Shown here: in pieces, positions 44,149 through 52,796 of the stretch
Position numbering within the stretch: position 1 is the first letter of the stretch
Layout of the letters: every line of letters begins with the position of its first letter
Assembly (NCBI GenBank): GCA_902791475.1
Contig: CADAWC010000023.1
Span: 1-64,000, forward strand
Source of the DNA: Fibrobacter succinogenes
GTDB lineage: Bacteria; Fibrobacterota; Fibrobacteria; Fibrobacterales; Fibrobacteraceae
Direction of reading: 5' to 3'
DNA: 64,000 nt
Made by a program: the position numbers and the translations under genes
The notes under the pieces: model-generated
Told to the model about the DNA's origin: nothing
Seen by the model: the letters and a program-made list of their open reading frames with translations, nothing else
The model's database searches: none

Positions 44149-44204
44149 GGCTCAAATTTTCCATTTTTGACGAATCCGGCGAACGAAAATGCTAAATTTG
44201 GAAA

Positions 44205-45797
44205 ATGCTTTTAAAGAAAATATTCCCCTTTTTGTCTTGTTTCTTATTGGTTGCAGGCGTAATCGAATCGAAGGCCGCTTCGCCGGTTATTGAACCCGAA
44301 CATTCCCGCAACTTGCGTAATCTTGAAACCGCTCCGATGCTGTTCGAATACCATCGCCAGACGACGGGCTATGAACGCCAGTACTTTACTTACCCGCGCA
44401 GGGACACGACTTTCCGCAAAAATTTCTTTAAGACCGAAGGAAACGCACTCCTTTATTTTGATAATGTGCGAGGTCCTGGTATTCTGGGGAAGGGCTTTGG
44501 CCCGTCTGATACGGTAAATCCGCGTGTTGCGATTGCGGCAAGCATTGTTGGTGGAATTGATTATCGTGGCGGCGAATCTCTCGGTGATACGATTTTATCT
44601 GGACAAGATTATCGCATGAATCGAAAATCTGTTGGCGATACGATTTGGCCGGGTCTTGATGGCGGTATTTACTTGCGTGGCTTTGTCGATTCTGTGGACT
44701 TTGTGTTGGACGCTCGAATCTATAGCGAAGGGCATTCATCGAAGTCTCCGAAGTCTTTTGACGGCGAGTTCTTGGAAAACCAGAAGAGCGAGAATAATTC
44801 CGGTGTCGAGTACTCGAGCTATGCGCGCTACCGTACGCATTTCGCTTTTAACTACGACTGGCTGCGTTTGGACTTTGGCCGTGATGTGATGCACTGGGGC
44901 CCGGGTTACTACAATAACTTGTCCTTGAACCAGTTCGCGCTTCCGTACAACATGATGAGCCTAGACTTGATGATTGGCCCGCTTCGTGTAATGAGTTTTT
45001 ATGCAGACTTGCGCATATTCAATAGCATGAGCGATAAGAATAAGGATTTTACACGAAATCTCTTTGGCCATCGCTATGAGCTTGCCGTCGGGAACGCCAC
45101 TTTTGGTATTAGTGAACTTACGATTCTCTATGACAATATGAAGCCTTGGTTGTTTGTTCCGACTGCACCCTTGTTTATGGAAAAGGGCAACTACTCCGAA
45201 AGCAGCAACAACGGCTCGATTTCTTTTGACTTCAACTACCGCTTGTTTAATGCGGTGCGCCTTTATACGGAATTTTTCCTGGACGACATGGAATCCCCGA
45301 TTAGCCTCATCCGAAACGACAATATCGAAGCGAAGTGGGCTTGGATGGCGGGTTTCCAGGCGGGTCATGATTTTTATTACAAAGGACACAAGATTGAAGC
45401 GGGTACGATTTTTGAATACGCCCGAGTAGAACCTTATGTCTATTCGCATTTTAAAAAGAATACGGCACAGATTGCTCATTTAGGTTATCCGCTAGGGAAC
45501 CAAGGTGGGCCCAATAGCCGGACAATCGACTGGAATGTTTTTGCGCGTTTGGATGGACATATCTTTGCTTCGCTACGTCAGACTTGGTTTTGGAAGGGGA
45601 CGGATTACGGTAGTGCCGTGAATGATACGACACCAGGTAATCACCTAAAACTTCCAAAGAAGTTCCTCAGTGGTGCAAAGCTCCAGTACATGCTTACGCC
45701 TGCGATTAGCTACGAAGGCCTGCGTTTCTCGTTTATGGGTGAGCTTACGTTAATTGATGATAAAAAAGCGTATATCCGCGCTGGATTTAAATTCTAA
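44205..45797 (+). CDS. Capsule assembly Wzi-like outer-membrane protein
   Basis: This 530-residue protein has a signal peptide (LLKKIFPFLSCFLLVAGVIESKAA). The mature part resembles the Wzi family of outer-membrane barrels that help hold capsule on the surface: many amphipathic strands, and the family-like stretch DWLRLDFGRDVMHWGPGYYNNLSLNQFALPYNMMSLDLMIGPLRVMSFYADLR, here split as DFGRDVMHWGPG, LSLNQFALPYNM and IGPLRVMSFYADL. The C-terminus has SYEGLRFSFMGELTLIDDKKAYIRAGFKF with a terminal Phe, a typical barrel end. A glycan-related role fits the nearby glycosyltransferases. The assignment is by pattern, not by alignment. Confidence 0.75.
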   Translation: MLLKKIFPFLSCFLLVAGVIESKAASPVIEPEHSRNLRNLETAPMLFEYHRQTTGYERQYFTYPRRDTTFRKNFFKTEGNALLYFDNVRGPGILGKGFGPSDTVNPRVAIAASIVGGIDYRGGESLGDTILSGQDYRMNRKSVGDTIWPGLDGGIYLRGFVDSVDFVLDARIYSEGHSSKSPKSFDGEFLENQKSENNSGVEYSSYARYRTHFAFNYDWLRLDFGRDVMHWGPGYYNNLSLNQFALPYNMMSLDLMIGPLRVMSFYADLRIFNSMSDKNKDFTRNLFGHRYELAVGNATFGISELTILYDNMKPWLFVPTAPLFMEKGNYSESSNNGSISFDFNYRLFNAVRLYTEFFLDDMESPISLIRNDNIEAKWAWMAGFQAGHDFYYKGHKIEAGTIFEYARVEPYVYSHFKKNTAQIAHLGYPLGNQGGPNSRTIDWNVFARLDGHIFASLRQTWFWKGTDYGSAVNDTTPGNHLKLPKKFLSGAKLQYMLTPAISYEGLRFSFMGELTLIDDKKAYIRAGFKF

Positions 45798-45827
45798 GAC
45801 CTAAAACCTAATACCTAACGCCTAAAA

Positions 45828-47117
45828 ATGAAAAAGCCTGAACTTTTAGCACCTGCGGGTGATCTTGTACGAATGAAGTATGCATTTGCCTATGGTGCAG
45901 ATGCGGTTTATGCTGGGCAGCCGGCGTTCTCGTTGCGCGCTCGCGAAAACGGTTTCAAGAATCTTGATGACCTTGCCGAAGGCATTGCATACGCGCATGA
46001 ACATGGCAAGAAGTTCTACCTCACGAGTAACGTGATTCCGCGTAATGTGAAGGTGGAATCGTTCCAGAGAGCTTTGAATGCCGCATTGGAACTCAAGCCG
46101 GATGCCTTGATTGTCGCAGATCCGGGCTTTGTGGGCTGGCTCTTGAAGGAACATCCCGAAACGGAAGTTCACTTGTCTGTGCAGGCGAATACGACAAACT
46201 ATCTTGCTGCCTCGTTCTGGAAAAATCTAGGCGTTCGCCGTATCATCTTGAGCCGTGAACTTCGCCTGTCTGAAATTTTGGAGATAAAGAAACAAGTTCC
46301 AGACCTTGAACTTGAAGTGTTCGTTCATGGCGCCGTTTGTATGGCTATGTCTGGTCGTTGCATGCTTTCGAATTGGGTAACGCATCGCGACGCCAACCAG
46401 GGCGCTTGCGATAACAGTTGCCGCATGCCTTATCGCTTGTATGCGAACTCCGGTCCGCAGGTCGAGGACTATCGTGAACATGAAGGCTCTTTTGCGCTTC
46501 AGCGCACCGATCGCCCGGAACTCGACCCGATTGCGCTCGACGAAGACACTTGGGGCACCTACTTTATGAGTAGTCGTGACCTCTGCGCCCTGGACGTGAT
46601 TCCAGAACTTGTGGCGGGCGGTCTTGATTCCTTCAAGATTGAAGGTCGTACACGCTCTGTGTACTACTTGAGCCAGGTCGTGCGCGCTTATCGCATGGCG
46701 ATTGATGCCGTAGCAGAAGGGAAGCCTGTGCCCGAAGAAAGCCGCCGTGCGATAACCTTTGTCGATGGGCGAGGCTTTATGCCGGGATTCTTGCGTGGAC
46801 CGTTGCCGCAGAACTACGAAGCGACGCATGTGGATGCCGCTGGTGGCTGTGTGGCGGCCCAGATTAAGGACTTTGATGAGGCAACGGGCGCCTGCCTTGT
46901 GAACGTGAAAAATCCTTTCTCTATGGATGATACGTTGGAACTCATGACTCCTGATGGCATGCAGAAGTGCGAAGTCGAGGAAATGCTGGATTTCCGCGGT
47001 GCAGCTGCGGATCGTTTGAATCCGGGAACTGAAGGACGCGTTTTTCTGGGGAAAAACACCTTAAATAGCGGAAAAAACTCCAAATTTGGCTTTCTTGTGA
47101 AACGTGCAAATTCATAA
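45828..47117 (+). CDS. Peptidase U32-family protein (TrhP/RlhA-like)
   Basis: This 429-residue protein starts KPELLAPAGDLVRMKYAFAYGADAVYAGQPAFSLRA, the family opening, and contains the U32 signature ELEVFVHGAVCMAMSGRCMLSNWVTHRDANQGACDNSCR, here cited by its key parts VHGAVCMAMSGRC and NQGACDNSCR. Four Cys of this region probably hold an iron-sulfur cluster. Bacterial relatives (TrhP/YegQ, RlhA/YdcP) hydroxylate tRNA or rRNA bases with prephenate-linked chemistry; older notes call them collagenases. The length best fits the TrhP type. The first 30 bases upstream hold an ACCTAAAACC-type short repeat. Confidence 0.92.
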   Translation: MKKPELLAPAGDLVRMKYAFAYGADAVYAGQPAFSLRARENGFKNLDDLAEGIAYAHEHGKKFYLTSNVIPRNVKVESFQRALNAALELKPDALIVADPGFVGWLLKEHPETEVHLSVQANTTNYLAASFWKNLGVRRIILSRELRLSEILEIKKQVPDLELEVFVHGAVCMAMSGRCMLSNWVTHRDANQGACDNSCRMPYRLYANSGPQVEDYREHEGSFALQRTDRPELDPIALDEDTWGTYFMSSRDLCALDVIPELVAGGLDSFKIEGRTRSVYYLSQVVRAYRMAIDAVAEGKPVPEESRRAITFVDGRGFMPGFLRGPLPQNYEATHVDAAGGCVAAQIKDFDEATGACLVNVKNPFSMDDTLELMTPDGMQKCEVEEMLDFRGAAADRLNPGTEGRVFLGKNTLNSGKNSKFGFLVKRANS

Positions 47118-47144
47118 TATACCATAAAAAAATAGATTTGGAAC

Positions 47145-47618
47145 ATGGCAGTCGATAAAGCGACAAAAGAACAGGATGAACTTGAACTTTATCAGATTGA
47201 TGATAAAGCGATTGTGCCGTTCTTCCAGAAACATCTGGAAGAGTTACGGCAGTTCATTCAAGATCATCAATGCAATGATCATCTTTGCTTGTTGGTGTTG
47301 TTGAAGCAGTTTATTCGAACCTACCGCATGCCGTTCAATATGCAGCGCTATATGGAAGTTCAGAGAACTTTCATCCAGCGTTCTTTGCATGACAAAATCC
47401 AGGACCGCCAGCAGGCCGTGAGCCACTGGATTCAGGAATTTGCCGGTCGCCATCGCAACCGCATGATCCAGCTACAGTGCTTGTATCTTGATCGCGTCAA
47501 AGACCGCTTGCTCCCCGAAATCGAAAAGTTGCTTGAAAACCGCATCGACCATCTGCAAGAAAAGCTTGAGGAAAATGGTAGGCAAAATAATCCACCGCCA
47601 CCACCGCAGAATCCGTAG
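47145..47618 (+). CDS. Hypothetical helical protein
   Basis: I do not recognise this 157-residue protein. It has no signal peptide or membrane segment and is rich in Gln, Glu, Arg and His, with long predicted helices (IVPFFQKHLEELRQFIQDHQ, RDRQQ-rich stretch, IEKLLENRIDHLQEKLEENG). The C-terminus is a short Asn/Pro tail (NNPPPPPQNP). It lies 27 bases after the U32 gene and may be co-transcribed. It is convergent with the pseudopilin operon, with only two bases between stop codons. Confidence 0.65.
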   Translation: MAVDKATKEQDELELYQIDDKAIVPFFQKHLEELRQFIQDHQCNDHLCLLVLLKQFIRTYRMPFNMQRYMEVQRTFIQRSLHDKIQDRQQAVSHWIQEFAGRHRNRMIQLQCLYLDRVKDRLLPEIEKLLENRIDHLQEKLEENGRQNNPPPPPQNP

Positions 47619-47620
47619 GT

Positions 47621-47986
47621 TTATTCCCCGATAATTGTGCTGAAGCCCACAAGGGCGTGTTTGCTCGAATCCATGTATCCCTGAAAATATACGAGATAGC
47701 GTTTTTTTTCTATGGCCTTGCATTGTAACGGGGTCAGCGACAATTTGTATTCGATTTGATATTTGTCTGGTCGCTCGCAAAAGTCGGGATGTTCCTGCAA
47801 AAAACGTACAGTTTTTGCTTTTAGAACATTGTATTCAAAGTAAAGTTCATCATATTCCTTGTCGGTGATAAAGGCCCTGTTCGCGGTGCTGTACAGGTTC
47901 ATGGCCATGGTAAAAAATACGCCTGATATGGCTATGGTGACTACGAGCTCAATTAGCGTAAAACCGCTTTTGTTTAAACGTTTCAT
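47621..47986 (-). CDS. Prepilin-like protein (minor pseudopilin)
   Basis: This 121-residue protein has a class III signal: short basic leader, KSG|FTLIELVVTIAISGVFF, with Gly before the cleavage site, Phe at +1 and Glu at +5, then one hydrophobic helix. The soluble part (about 90 residues) includes NLYSTANRAFITDKEYDELYFEYN and two Cys. It should be cut by a prepilin peptidase and enter a pilus or pseudopilus. It is the last gene of the minus-strand operon and overlaps its upstream neighbour by four bases (ATGA). Whether it belongs to type IV pili or type II secretion cannot be decided. Confidence 0.88.
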   Translation of the reverse strand: MKRLNKSGFTLIELVVTIAISGVFFTMAMNLYSTANRAFITDKEYDELYFEYNVLKAKTVRFLQEHPDFCERPDKYQIEYKLSLTPLQCKAIEKKRYLVYFQGYMDSSKHALVGFSTIIGE

Positions 47987-48333
47987 TTGCTAGCTCCGTA
48001 TTTGCAGTAATGGAGCGTGCGTGTAGAGTCCGTTTTGTGTCGGACTGAAACCGCATTGTAGCATATTTCATCGGCATCTTTTTGAACTTTTACGACTGTT
48101 TCCCAACGGTTCCCGCTTGCATCGGTGTGCGTGACTATGGTGTCGCTTGCTATCGGTGTTGTCAATAAAATAATCTTGCTTAATTCTTGCCCGTAATTAT
48201 TTATCCACGCTTTGTTCGACATCGGGTTCCGGAATAAATAGCCGACAACAAGAACCCCGGTGGATGAGAGTATTGCAAAACTGACAAGCACTTCGACGAG
48301 AGTGCTTCCGATTTTGGAACGCTTAGTTCTCAT
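47983..48333 (-). CDS. Prepilin-like protein (PilV/GspI type)
   Basis: This 116-residue protein has a prepilin signal IG|STLVEVLVSFAILSSTGVLVVGYLF, with Ser at +1 and Glu at +5. The STLVEVLV form is typical of PilV/GspI-class minor subunits. The soluble domain is short (about 75 residues) with two Cys near the end (ICYNAV, LHYCKYG). It overlaps the upstream gene by 11 bases and the downstream one by four, so translation is coupled. It likely forms part of the tip of a pseudopilus. Confidence 0.85.
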   Translation of the reverse strand: MRTKRSKIGSTLVEVLVSFAILSSTGVLVVGYLFRNPMSNKAWINNYGQELSKIILLTTPIASDTIVTHTDASGNRWETVVKVQKDADEICYNAVSVRHKTDSTRTLHYCKYGASK

Positions 48334-49549
48334 AGCTTGCCTCGCCGCCTAGATAAACGATATCCGGAAGGAACGTGTGAACCGTTGTGTCGCCTTTTAT
48401 TTGTCCGTTCCTAAAGAACCCTCTCCATAGGGTTTCGCCTTCATAAAAACCGAGATAGTAGGCTATCATTTGCCCTGTCAGTTTACCGCGAAAATCGACC
48501 ATCCCTCTTGAAATTATGGAACCCTTGATATCAACGTTTTCGGTGATGGTTACGGGGATGCCTTTCGTGGTCTCGTCCCAGTTGTCGCCCATAAACAAGA
48601 CAAGTGTTTTGTCTGCTTTTAAGTTGGAGATTAAGAGGGTGCCGGTATAATCGACTTCACTGGTTTTGCGACCTTGAACAGCCAAGTTGATTGTGTTTTC
48701 TTGCTTGCGCTTTACGGATACTTCCAGTGAATCCTGCGCGAAGAATGTTCCCGAAAGCAATACGCTGTCTTTTATTGAAATTGTTCGTGCAATGATGTTT
48801 GCCTTTGTGAATGTTGCTCTCTCTCGTAAAAAGACTTTGTCTGCTTTAATCTTGCAGCGATTACAGCGACTGTCACCCTGCATCGTGACCACTCGACAGC
48901 TTAGTTCCGTCGGTACCGCGTCTGTTCCGTCAAAAACGCATCGCTCCTTTTGAAACTTTTCTGTGAATTGCTTGCGGCTGATTTCTGGGTAAAATTTCAG
49001 CGTGTCAAAATAGGGTAGGGAATCGCCGACATAGACTGTATCGTAAAATGCATCTTTTTCTGCACGCATCTTGTAATGGCTGCTGTACGAAACGGTACCG
49101 CTCATGAGCGCTGTGCCGCCATCAATACGTGCGTTTCCGACGAGGCTAATGTTGGCCTGCGATGCGAGCAACGTCAATGCAGGGCGCTTTGTCGGGATGA
49201 ATCCAGTGTGTGCCGTAAAATGGCGTGATGAATCGTGATTGAACACGTTAAGCGAGGCGAATGCGCCGTCTTGTATTTGTGAAAGTGAAAAACGGATGTT
49301 GCCGTCTTTGCTTGTATGTTGCAAACTATCGGTGCGCCAGGGCTTGTGCTCGGCTTGCATGCGGAAAAATGCGTAATTGACGCCGCTCTCCAATTCTAGT
49401 GTCGCTTGTGCATCGGTAAATCTGCGGGATGATTCAATCCGTTCGTTTTTGACCATGGTGTAAAACGACGAAACAAGAAACCCGATGATGACAAGAATGG
49501 CTATGGTGAGGGGGAGGGTAAATCCACGCTTGTTGCTTACCGCGCCCAT
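48323..49549 (-). CDS. Large minor pseudopilin (PilX/GspK-like) with beta-helix-like body
   Basis: 408 residues. The N-terminus NKRG|FTLPLTIAILVIIGFLVSSFYTMV is a prepilin signal, but +5 is not Glu, as is usual for GspK/PilX-type tip proteins. The large exported part has repeated short strands (KADKVFLRERATFTKANIIA, ISIKDSVLLSGTFFAQDSLEV) that suggest a beta-helix or bactofilin-like stack, and a CNRCK motif. FYDTVYVGDSLPYFDTLKFYP recalls the DTVY words of other secreted proteins here. The ATG is 4 bases after the ATPase stop. It could be the tip subunit that binds a cargo. The assignment to PilX/GspK is by position and signal only. Confidence 0.75.
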   Translation of the reverse strand: MGAVSNKRGFTLPLTIAILVIIGFLVSSFYTMVKNERIESSRRFTDAQATLELESGVNYAFFRMQAEHKPWRTDSLQHTSKDGNIRFSLSQIQDGAFASLNVFNHDSSRHFTAHTGFIPTKRPALTLLASQANISLVGNARIDGGTALMSGTVSYSSHYKMRAEKDAFYDTVYVGDSLPYFDTLKFYPEISRKQFTEKFQKERCVFDGTDAVPTELSCRVVTMQGDSRCNRCKIKADKVFLRERATFTKANIIARTISIKDSVLLSGTFFAQDSLEVSVKRKQENTINLAVQGRKTSEVDYTGTLLISNLKADKTLVLFMGDNWDETTKGIPVTITENVDIKGSIISRGMVDFRGKLTGQMIAYYLGFYEGETLWRGFFRNGQIKGDTTVHTFLPDIVYLGGEASYEN

Positions 49550-49553
49550 TTTG

Positions 49554-50930
49554 CTAAATCATTGCCTCTGCGGCAATTTCAGATTCTGTGGTGAATCCTA
49601 GCGCAACTTTATCTGCACCATCCATGGCGAGAGTCTTCATGCCCTCTGCGATTGCAGCTCGGCGGAGCTCTGCATTAGACGTTCCCTTATGGACCATCTC
49701 GCGGATGGTTTCGCTCATAGGCATCATCTCGAAAATGCCGACACGTCCCTTGTAACCGCTTCCGCCACAAGTGAGACAGTTTGGATCTTTGCCGCCACAT
49801 TTAGGGCAAACTTTACGGACAAGCCTTTGTGCCATGATAAAGTTCACTGCCGAAGCCACAAGGAACGGCTCGATGCCCATATCGATAAGGCGTACGATTG
49901 CAGACGGAGCGTCATTTGTATGGAGTGTGCTGAAAACCAGGTGGCCCGTGAGAGCCGCGCGTATGGCGAGTTCTGCCGTTTCGCTGTCGCGAATTTCGCC
50001 CACCATGATCACATCCGGGTCTTGGCGGAGTAGGGTACGCAACGCTGCGGCAAAAGTCAAGTCGATTTTAGCGTTTACGGCGGTCTGCGTGATTCCATCT
50101 AGCTTGTATTCAATCGGTTCTTCGATTGTTGAAATGTTCAGCTCAGGGCTACGAATCATCTGCAGTAGCGTGTAGAGCGTAGTTGTCTTACCGCTACCCG
50201 TCGGGCCTGTAATCAAGAACATTCCGTACGGCTTGTGGATTTCTTTTTCACAAAGGTCAATTTGGGCCTGAGTCATGCCCAGAGAATCCAGCTTGTGGAT
50301 AATCGTTCCCTTGTCCAAAAGACGCAACACCATCTTTTGCCCGTAATCCGTTGGCAAAGCCGAAACGCGGATGTCGACTGCCTTGGTGCCATCGTCGAAA
50401 TGAATACGGCCATCTTGAGGTCGGCGCTTTTCGGCAATATCGATGCTCGCCATGATCTTGATTCGCGATGTGATTTCTGATATGGCGCGCAAGGGGAGCT
50501 TTCTTGCAATCTTTAGCACACCATCCTTGCGGAATCGAACGAGGAACGATTTTTCACCTGGCTCAAAGTGAATATCGGAAACGCCCGTGTGCATGGCCTC
50601 CGAAATAATCTCGTTCACCATGCGGATAGCGGGGGAGTTTGCCTTGTTCCCGGCGGCAGTCATGCCGAAAGCAGGAACGGCATGCTCTGCAAATGCGCTA
50701 ATCCACTGGATGACTTTATCTTCATCCGCCTTGACCGGATTCACGTAAACCCCCGCTGCAACCTGAATGTCGTTGATCAAGTCGTAATCATCGATATCGG
50801 CCATAGCGACTGTGAGCCTTTTGCTCTCTTCGCTGTAATCAACCGGAATGACGGAATAACGGACCATTAGCTCTTGCGGTAAAAAACGCAAGGCCGTTTG
50901 CGGTGGCGGATTTTTGAGCTCGAAAGACAT
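49554..50930 (-). CDS. Type II secretion / type IV pilus assembly ATPase (GspE/PilB)
   Basis: 458 residues from ATG 50930, one base after the lipoprotein stop; the frame runs further upstream but that part is inside the lipoprotein gene. It has an N-terminal domain (PQELMVRYSVIPVDYSEESKRLTVAMADIDD), SDIHFEPGEKSFLVRFRKDGVL, Walker A ITGPTGSGKTTTLYTLL, Asp box EEPIEYKLDGITQ, Walker B DPDVIMVGEIRD, His box LVFSTLHTNDAPSAIVRL and the zinc tetracysteine CPKCGGKDPNCLTC. It powers pilus or pseudopilus assembly. It is distinct from PilT at 40.8 kb. The GspF/PilC, major pilin and secretin genes are not in the window. Confidence 0.95.
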   Translation of the reverse strand: MSFELKNPPPQTALRFLPQELMVRYSVIPVDYSEESKRLTVAMADIDDYDLINDIQVAAGVYVNPVKADEDKVIQWISAFAEHAVPAFGMTAAGNKANSPAIRMVNEIISEAMHTGVSDIHFEPGEKSFLVRFRKDGVLKIARKLPLRAISEITSRIKIMASIDIAEKRRPQDGRIHFDDGTKAVDIRVSALPTDYGQKMVLRLLDKGTIIHKLDSLGMTQAQIDLCEKEIHKPYGMFLITGPTGSGKTTTLYTLLQMIRSPELNISTIEEPIEYKLDGITQTAVNAKIDLTFAAALRTLLRQDPDVIMVGEIRDSETAELAIRAALTGHLVFSTLHTNDAPSAIVRLIDMGIEPFLVASAVNFIMAQRLVRKVCPKCGGKDPNCLTCGGSGYKGRVGIFEMMPMSETIREMVHKGTSNAELRRAAIAEGMKTLAMDGADKVALGFTTESEIAAEAMI

Positions 50931-50931
50931 G

Positions 50932-51324
50932 TTACTTCTTTGTCGAATCGACCGAAGCTGTATCTGTCGGGACAAGGAATATGCTGATGGAACGCAAAAT
51001 TACGCTCAAAGCCGTGTCTGGATTGCTGATGACATCGACAGTGTCTTTCGGGAAGTAACCGTCTTTCGTGACAACAATCTGATTCACGTAACTTTCTTCA
51101 GAAGGAAAAATCACCATTCCGCTGGAGTTTGTTGAAAGTGATTGCGCCGACTGGACTTCGTTTGTCAGTTCGACCTTGGCCTTGTCTACAGCCTTGCCCG
51201 TAATCTTGTCTGTGACGATAACTGTGTAGCGGACAGGAATGCGGGCGTCAGAATCGTCATCCTGGAGGCAGGAGGTAAGGAAGAATGAAATAAGTACTAG
51301 TAAAAAGAAAATTTTGGCTTTCAA
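50932..51324 (-). CDS. Lipoprotein with carboxypeptidase-regulatory-like domain
   Basis: 130 residues if translation starts at TTG 51324, which has AGAGG about 7 bases upstream; an ATG at 51360 is possible but lacks a site. The signal is LLKAKIFFLLVLISFFLTSC with a lipobox LTSC. The mature domain (IPVRYTVIVTDKITGKAVDKAKVELTNE, then SSGMVIFPSEESYVNQIVVTKDGYFPKDTVDV) fits the beta-sandwich regulatory domain that often follows secreted enzymes or anchors surface proteins. It is the first gene of the pseudopilin operon. A pilotin-like role is possible but is only inference. Confidence 0.75.
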   Translation of the reverse strand: MKAKIFFLLVLISFFLTSCLQDDDSDARIPVRYTVIVTDKITGKAVDKAKVELTNEVQSAQSLSTNSSGMVIFPSEESYVNQIVVTKDGYFPKDTVDVISNPDTALSVILRSISIFLVPTDTASVDSTKK

Positions 51325-51706
51325 AAGGGAACCTCTATATGGAAAAATAGTAAAAAGCATGGACTTCCATGTAAATGATGTAATTGAACGTTTATATAAA
51401 TAACGGATATTGTCTGTTTTATTGCAAACTTATTTGTTTATTACGTAAATGTAATTTATTCTTTATTTAGATTTTTTTTGTTTGTTCTTGTTTCTAGTTC
51501 GTTCTGAATTATTTGTGCGTACTGATGTAAAATTGTATGTATTGGTATAAAATAATTTTCTTTTGTACTTTACAAATTAAAGAAAAATTCCTATGATTGA
51601 ACGCAATTTGTGTGATTTATTTTTGATAAATTACGCAAAATGTAACATTTTTGACGTAAGTTGTTGATTGTTATAAAGTTAGCATCATTTATGATGATGG
51701 CAATTT
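51325..51706. promoter_or_regulatory. Long AT-rich divergent promoter region
   Basis: About 380 bases between the divergent pseudopilin operon and the OmpH-RHS operon. It is very AT-rich (for example 51400-51660), with many TTTATT and TTTGT runs and almost no coding signal on either strand. Promoters for both operons should lie here. No operator was identified. The size and composition suggest regulation by a nucleoid or curvature effect, which is speculation. Confidence 0.55.
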
Positions 51707-52243
51707 ATGTGGAAGAATTGGAAGAGAATGAAAAATAAACTATTACTGTGCCTTTTGGCAGTGCTTTTTTCGGCTGCAAGCTTTGCTGCGTCCGTCTTTT
51801 TGTTGGTTAATCAAAAATCAGGTCCGTTCTTTATCGAGTCCAGCAAGGCTCTTGAAGCCGATGCGCAAATGGTCGCTATTAACCAGAAAATCGCTTTGCA
51901 GGATGAAATACTGAAAAAACAGGAACAAGTATTCAATGATTCTATAACAAAACTTTTGGATACTCTTTCTGTCAGGCGCGGTGAAGAAGAAAAACTCATT
52001 GACCTTATGAATTTGGAAAGCAACATTTTCCGTCACAAGATGATTGACTCCATTTCAACGGCTTCGCATGATGAAGTGAATAAGGCCCTTGAATCCTTTA
52101 ATGAAAAGGCGAAAGCTTTTAGTCAAAAGAATGGAATCGGCGTCCTGTTTGGATCTGGCAGCAATTTTGTTGTCTATGGAACAGGCACAAAAGCTGATGT
52201 AACTAACAAATTTGTAGAATTTTTAGGGAGAGAACATGAATAA
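51707..52243 (+). CDS. OmpH/Skp-family periplasmic chaperone-like protein (paralogue 1)
   Basis: 178 residues. An N-terminal signal/anchor (LLLCLLAVLFSAASFAASVFLLV) leads to the periplasm. The body is a long coiled coil (about 45-130, rich in Glu, Lys, Gln, Leu), and the end NGIGVLFGSGSNFVVYGTGTKADVTNKFVEFL matches the end of the next gene. OmpH/Skp proteins hold unfolded outer-membrane or secreted proteins in the periplasm. ATG 51707 is used; ATG 51728 is a second choice. It overlaps the next gene by eight bases. It is the first gene of an operon that ends in two giant secreted proteins, which suggests it serves them. Confidence 0.8.
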   Translation: MWKNWKRMKNKLLLCLLAVLFSAASFAASVFLLVNQKSGPFFIESSKALEADAQMVAINQKIALQDEILKKQEQVFNDSITKLLDTLSVRRGEEEKLIDLMNLESNIFRHKMIDSISTASHDEVNKALESFNEKAKAFSQKNGIGVLFGSGSNFVVYGTGTKADVTNKFVEFLGREHE

Positions 52244-52775
52244 ACTGACATCCTTCATTGCCGTATTAGCCCTCGTCTTGTCTATTGCGGGCCTTGCTAC
52301 GGTTGCCTATTTTCATAATACCAAAGTCAACTATGGCTTTGTCAACACTGAAAAACTGTTGAATTCCTTTGTAGAATCGCAAAAAGCCCTTGACGAAATC
52401 CGTGCCGAAGAAGAAAAGTGGGTCTCGGAAAGGAAAGTCATTGAAGACTCCCTGAAGGCTTTTGAAGAACGCACCGCAGCGACCTACCAGAAGCTTTCTG
52501 TTGACGAAAAAAGAAAAGTCAAGAGCGAACACGTCAGCCGCATCGAGGAACTAGGCCGTTTTAACCAGGCCCGTTCTAACGCTATTCAGAACAAGCGCCT
52601 TGAAAAGTTGCAAGGCGTATATCAGAAAATCAATGCCGCGATGGTTGATTTTGCTTCCGAAAATGGCCTTGATGTCGTTTTTGCCTCTAGCAATGGAAGC
52701 ATCGTTTATGGCGATGGCTCTGATGCCGATCTGACGGAAAAGTTTTTGCTTTTCTTGAACAACCGCTTTAAATAA
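52236..52775 (+). CDS. OmpH/Skp-family periplasmic chaperone-like protein (paralogue 2)
   Basis: 179 residues with a signal anchor (LTSFIAVLALVLSIAGLATVAYF), then VNYGFVNTEKLLNSFVESQKALDEI, the typical OmpH opening, a coiled coil with many Glu/Lys, and an end NGLDVVFASSNGSIVYGDGSDADLTEKFLLFLNNRF that matches the family. GGGAGAG precedes the ATG. Two tandem OmpH-like genes directly before giant exported proteins are unusual; normally ompH sits next to bamA and lpxD. I infer dedicated chaperones. Confidence 0.85.
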   Translation: MNKLTSFIAVLALVLSIAGLATVAYFHNTKVNYGFVNTEKLLNSFVESQKALDEIRAEEEKWVSERKVIEDSLKAFEERTAATYQKLSVDEKRKVKSEHVSRIEELGRFNQARSNAIQNKRLEKLQGVYQKINAAMVDFASENGLDVVFASSNGSIVYGDGSDADLTEKFLLFLNNRFK

Positions 52776-52796
52776 CGAATCTGGGGTGGTTGGAAC

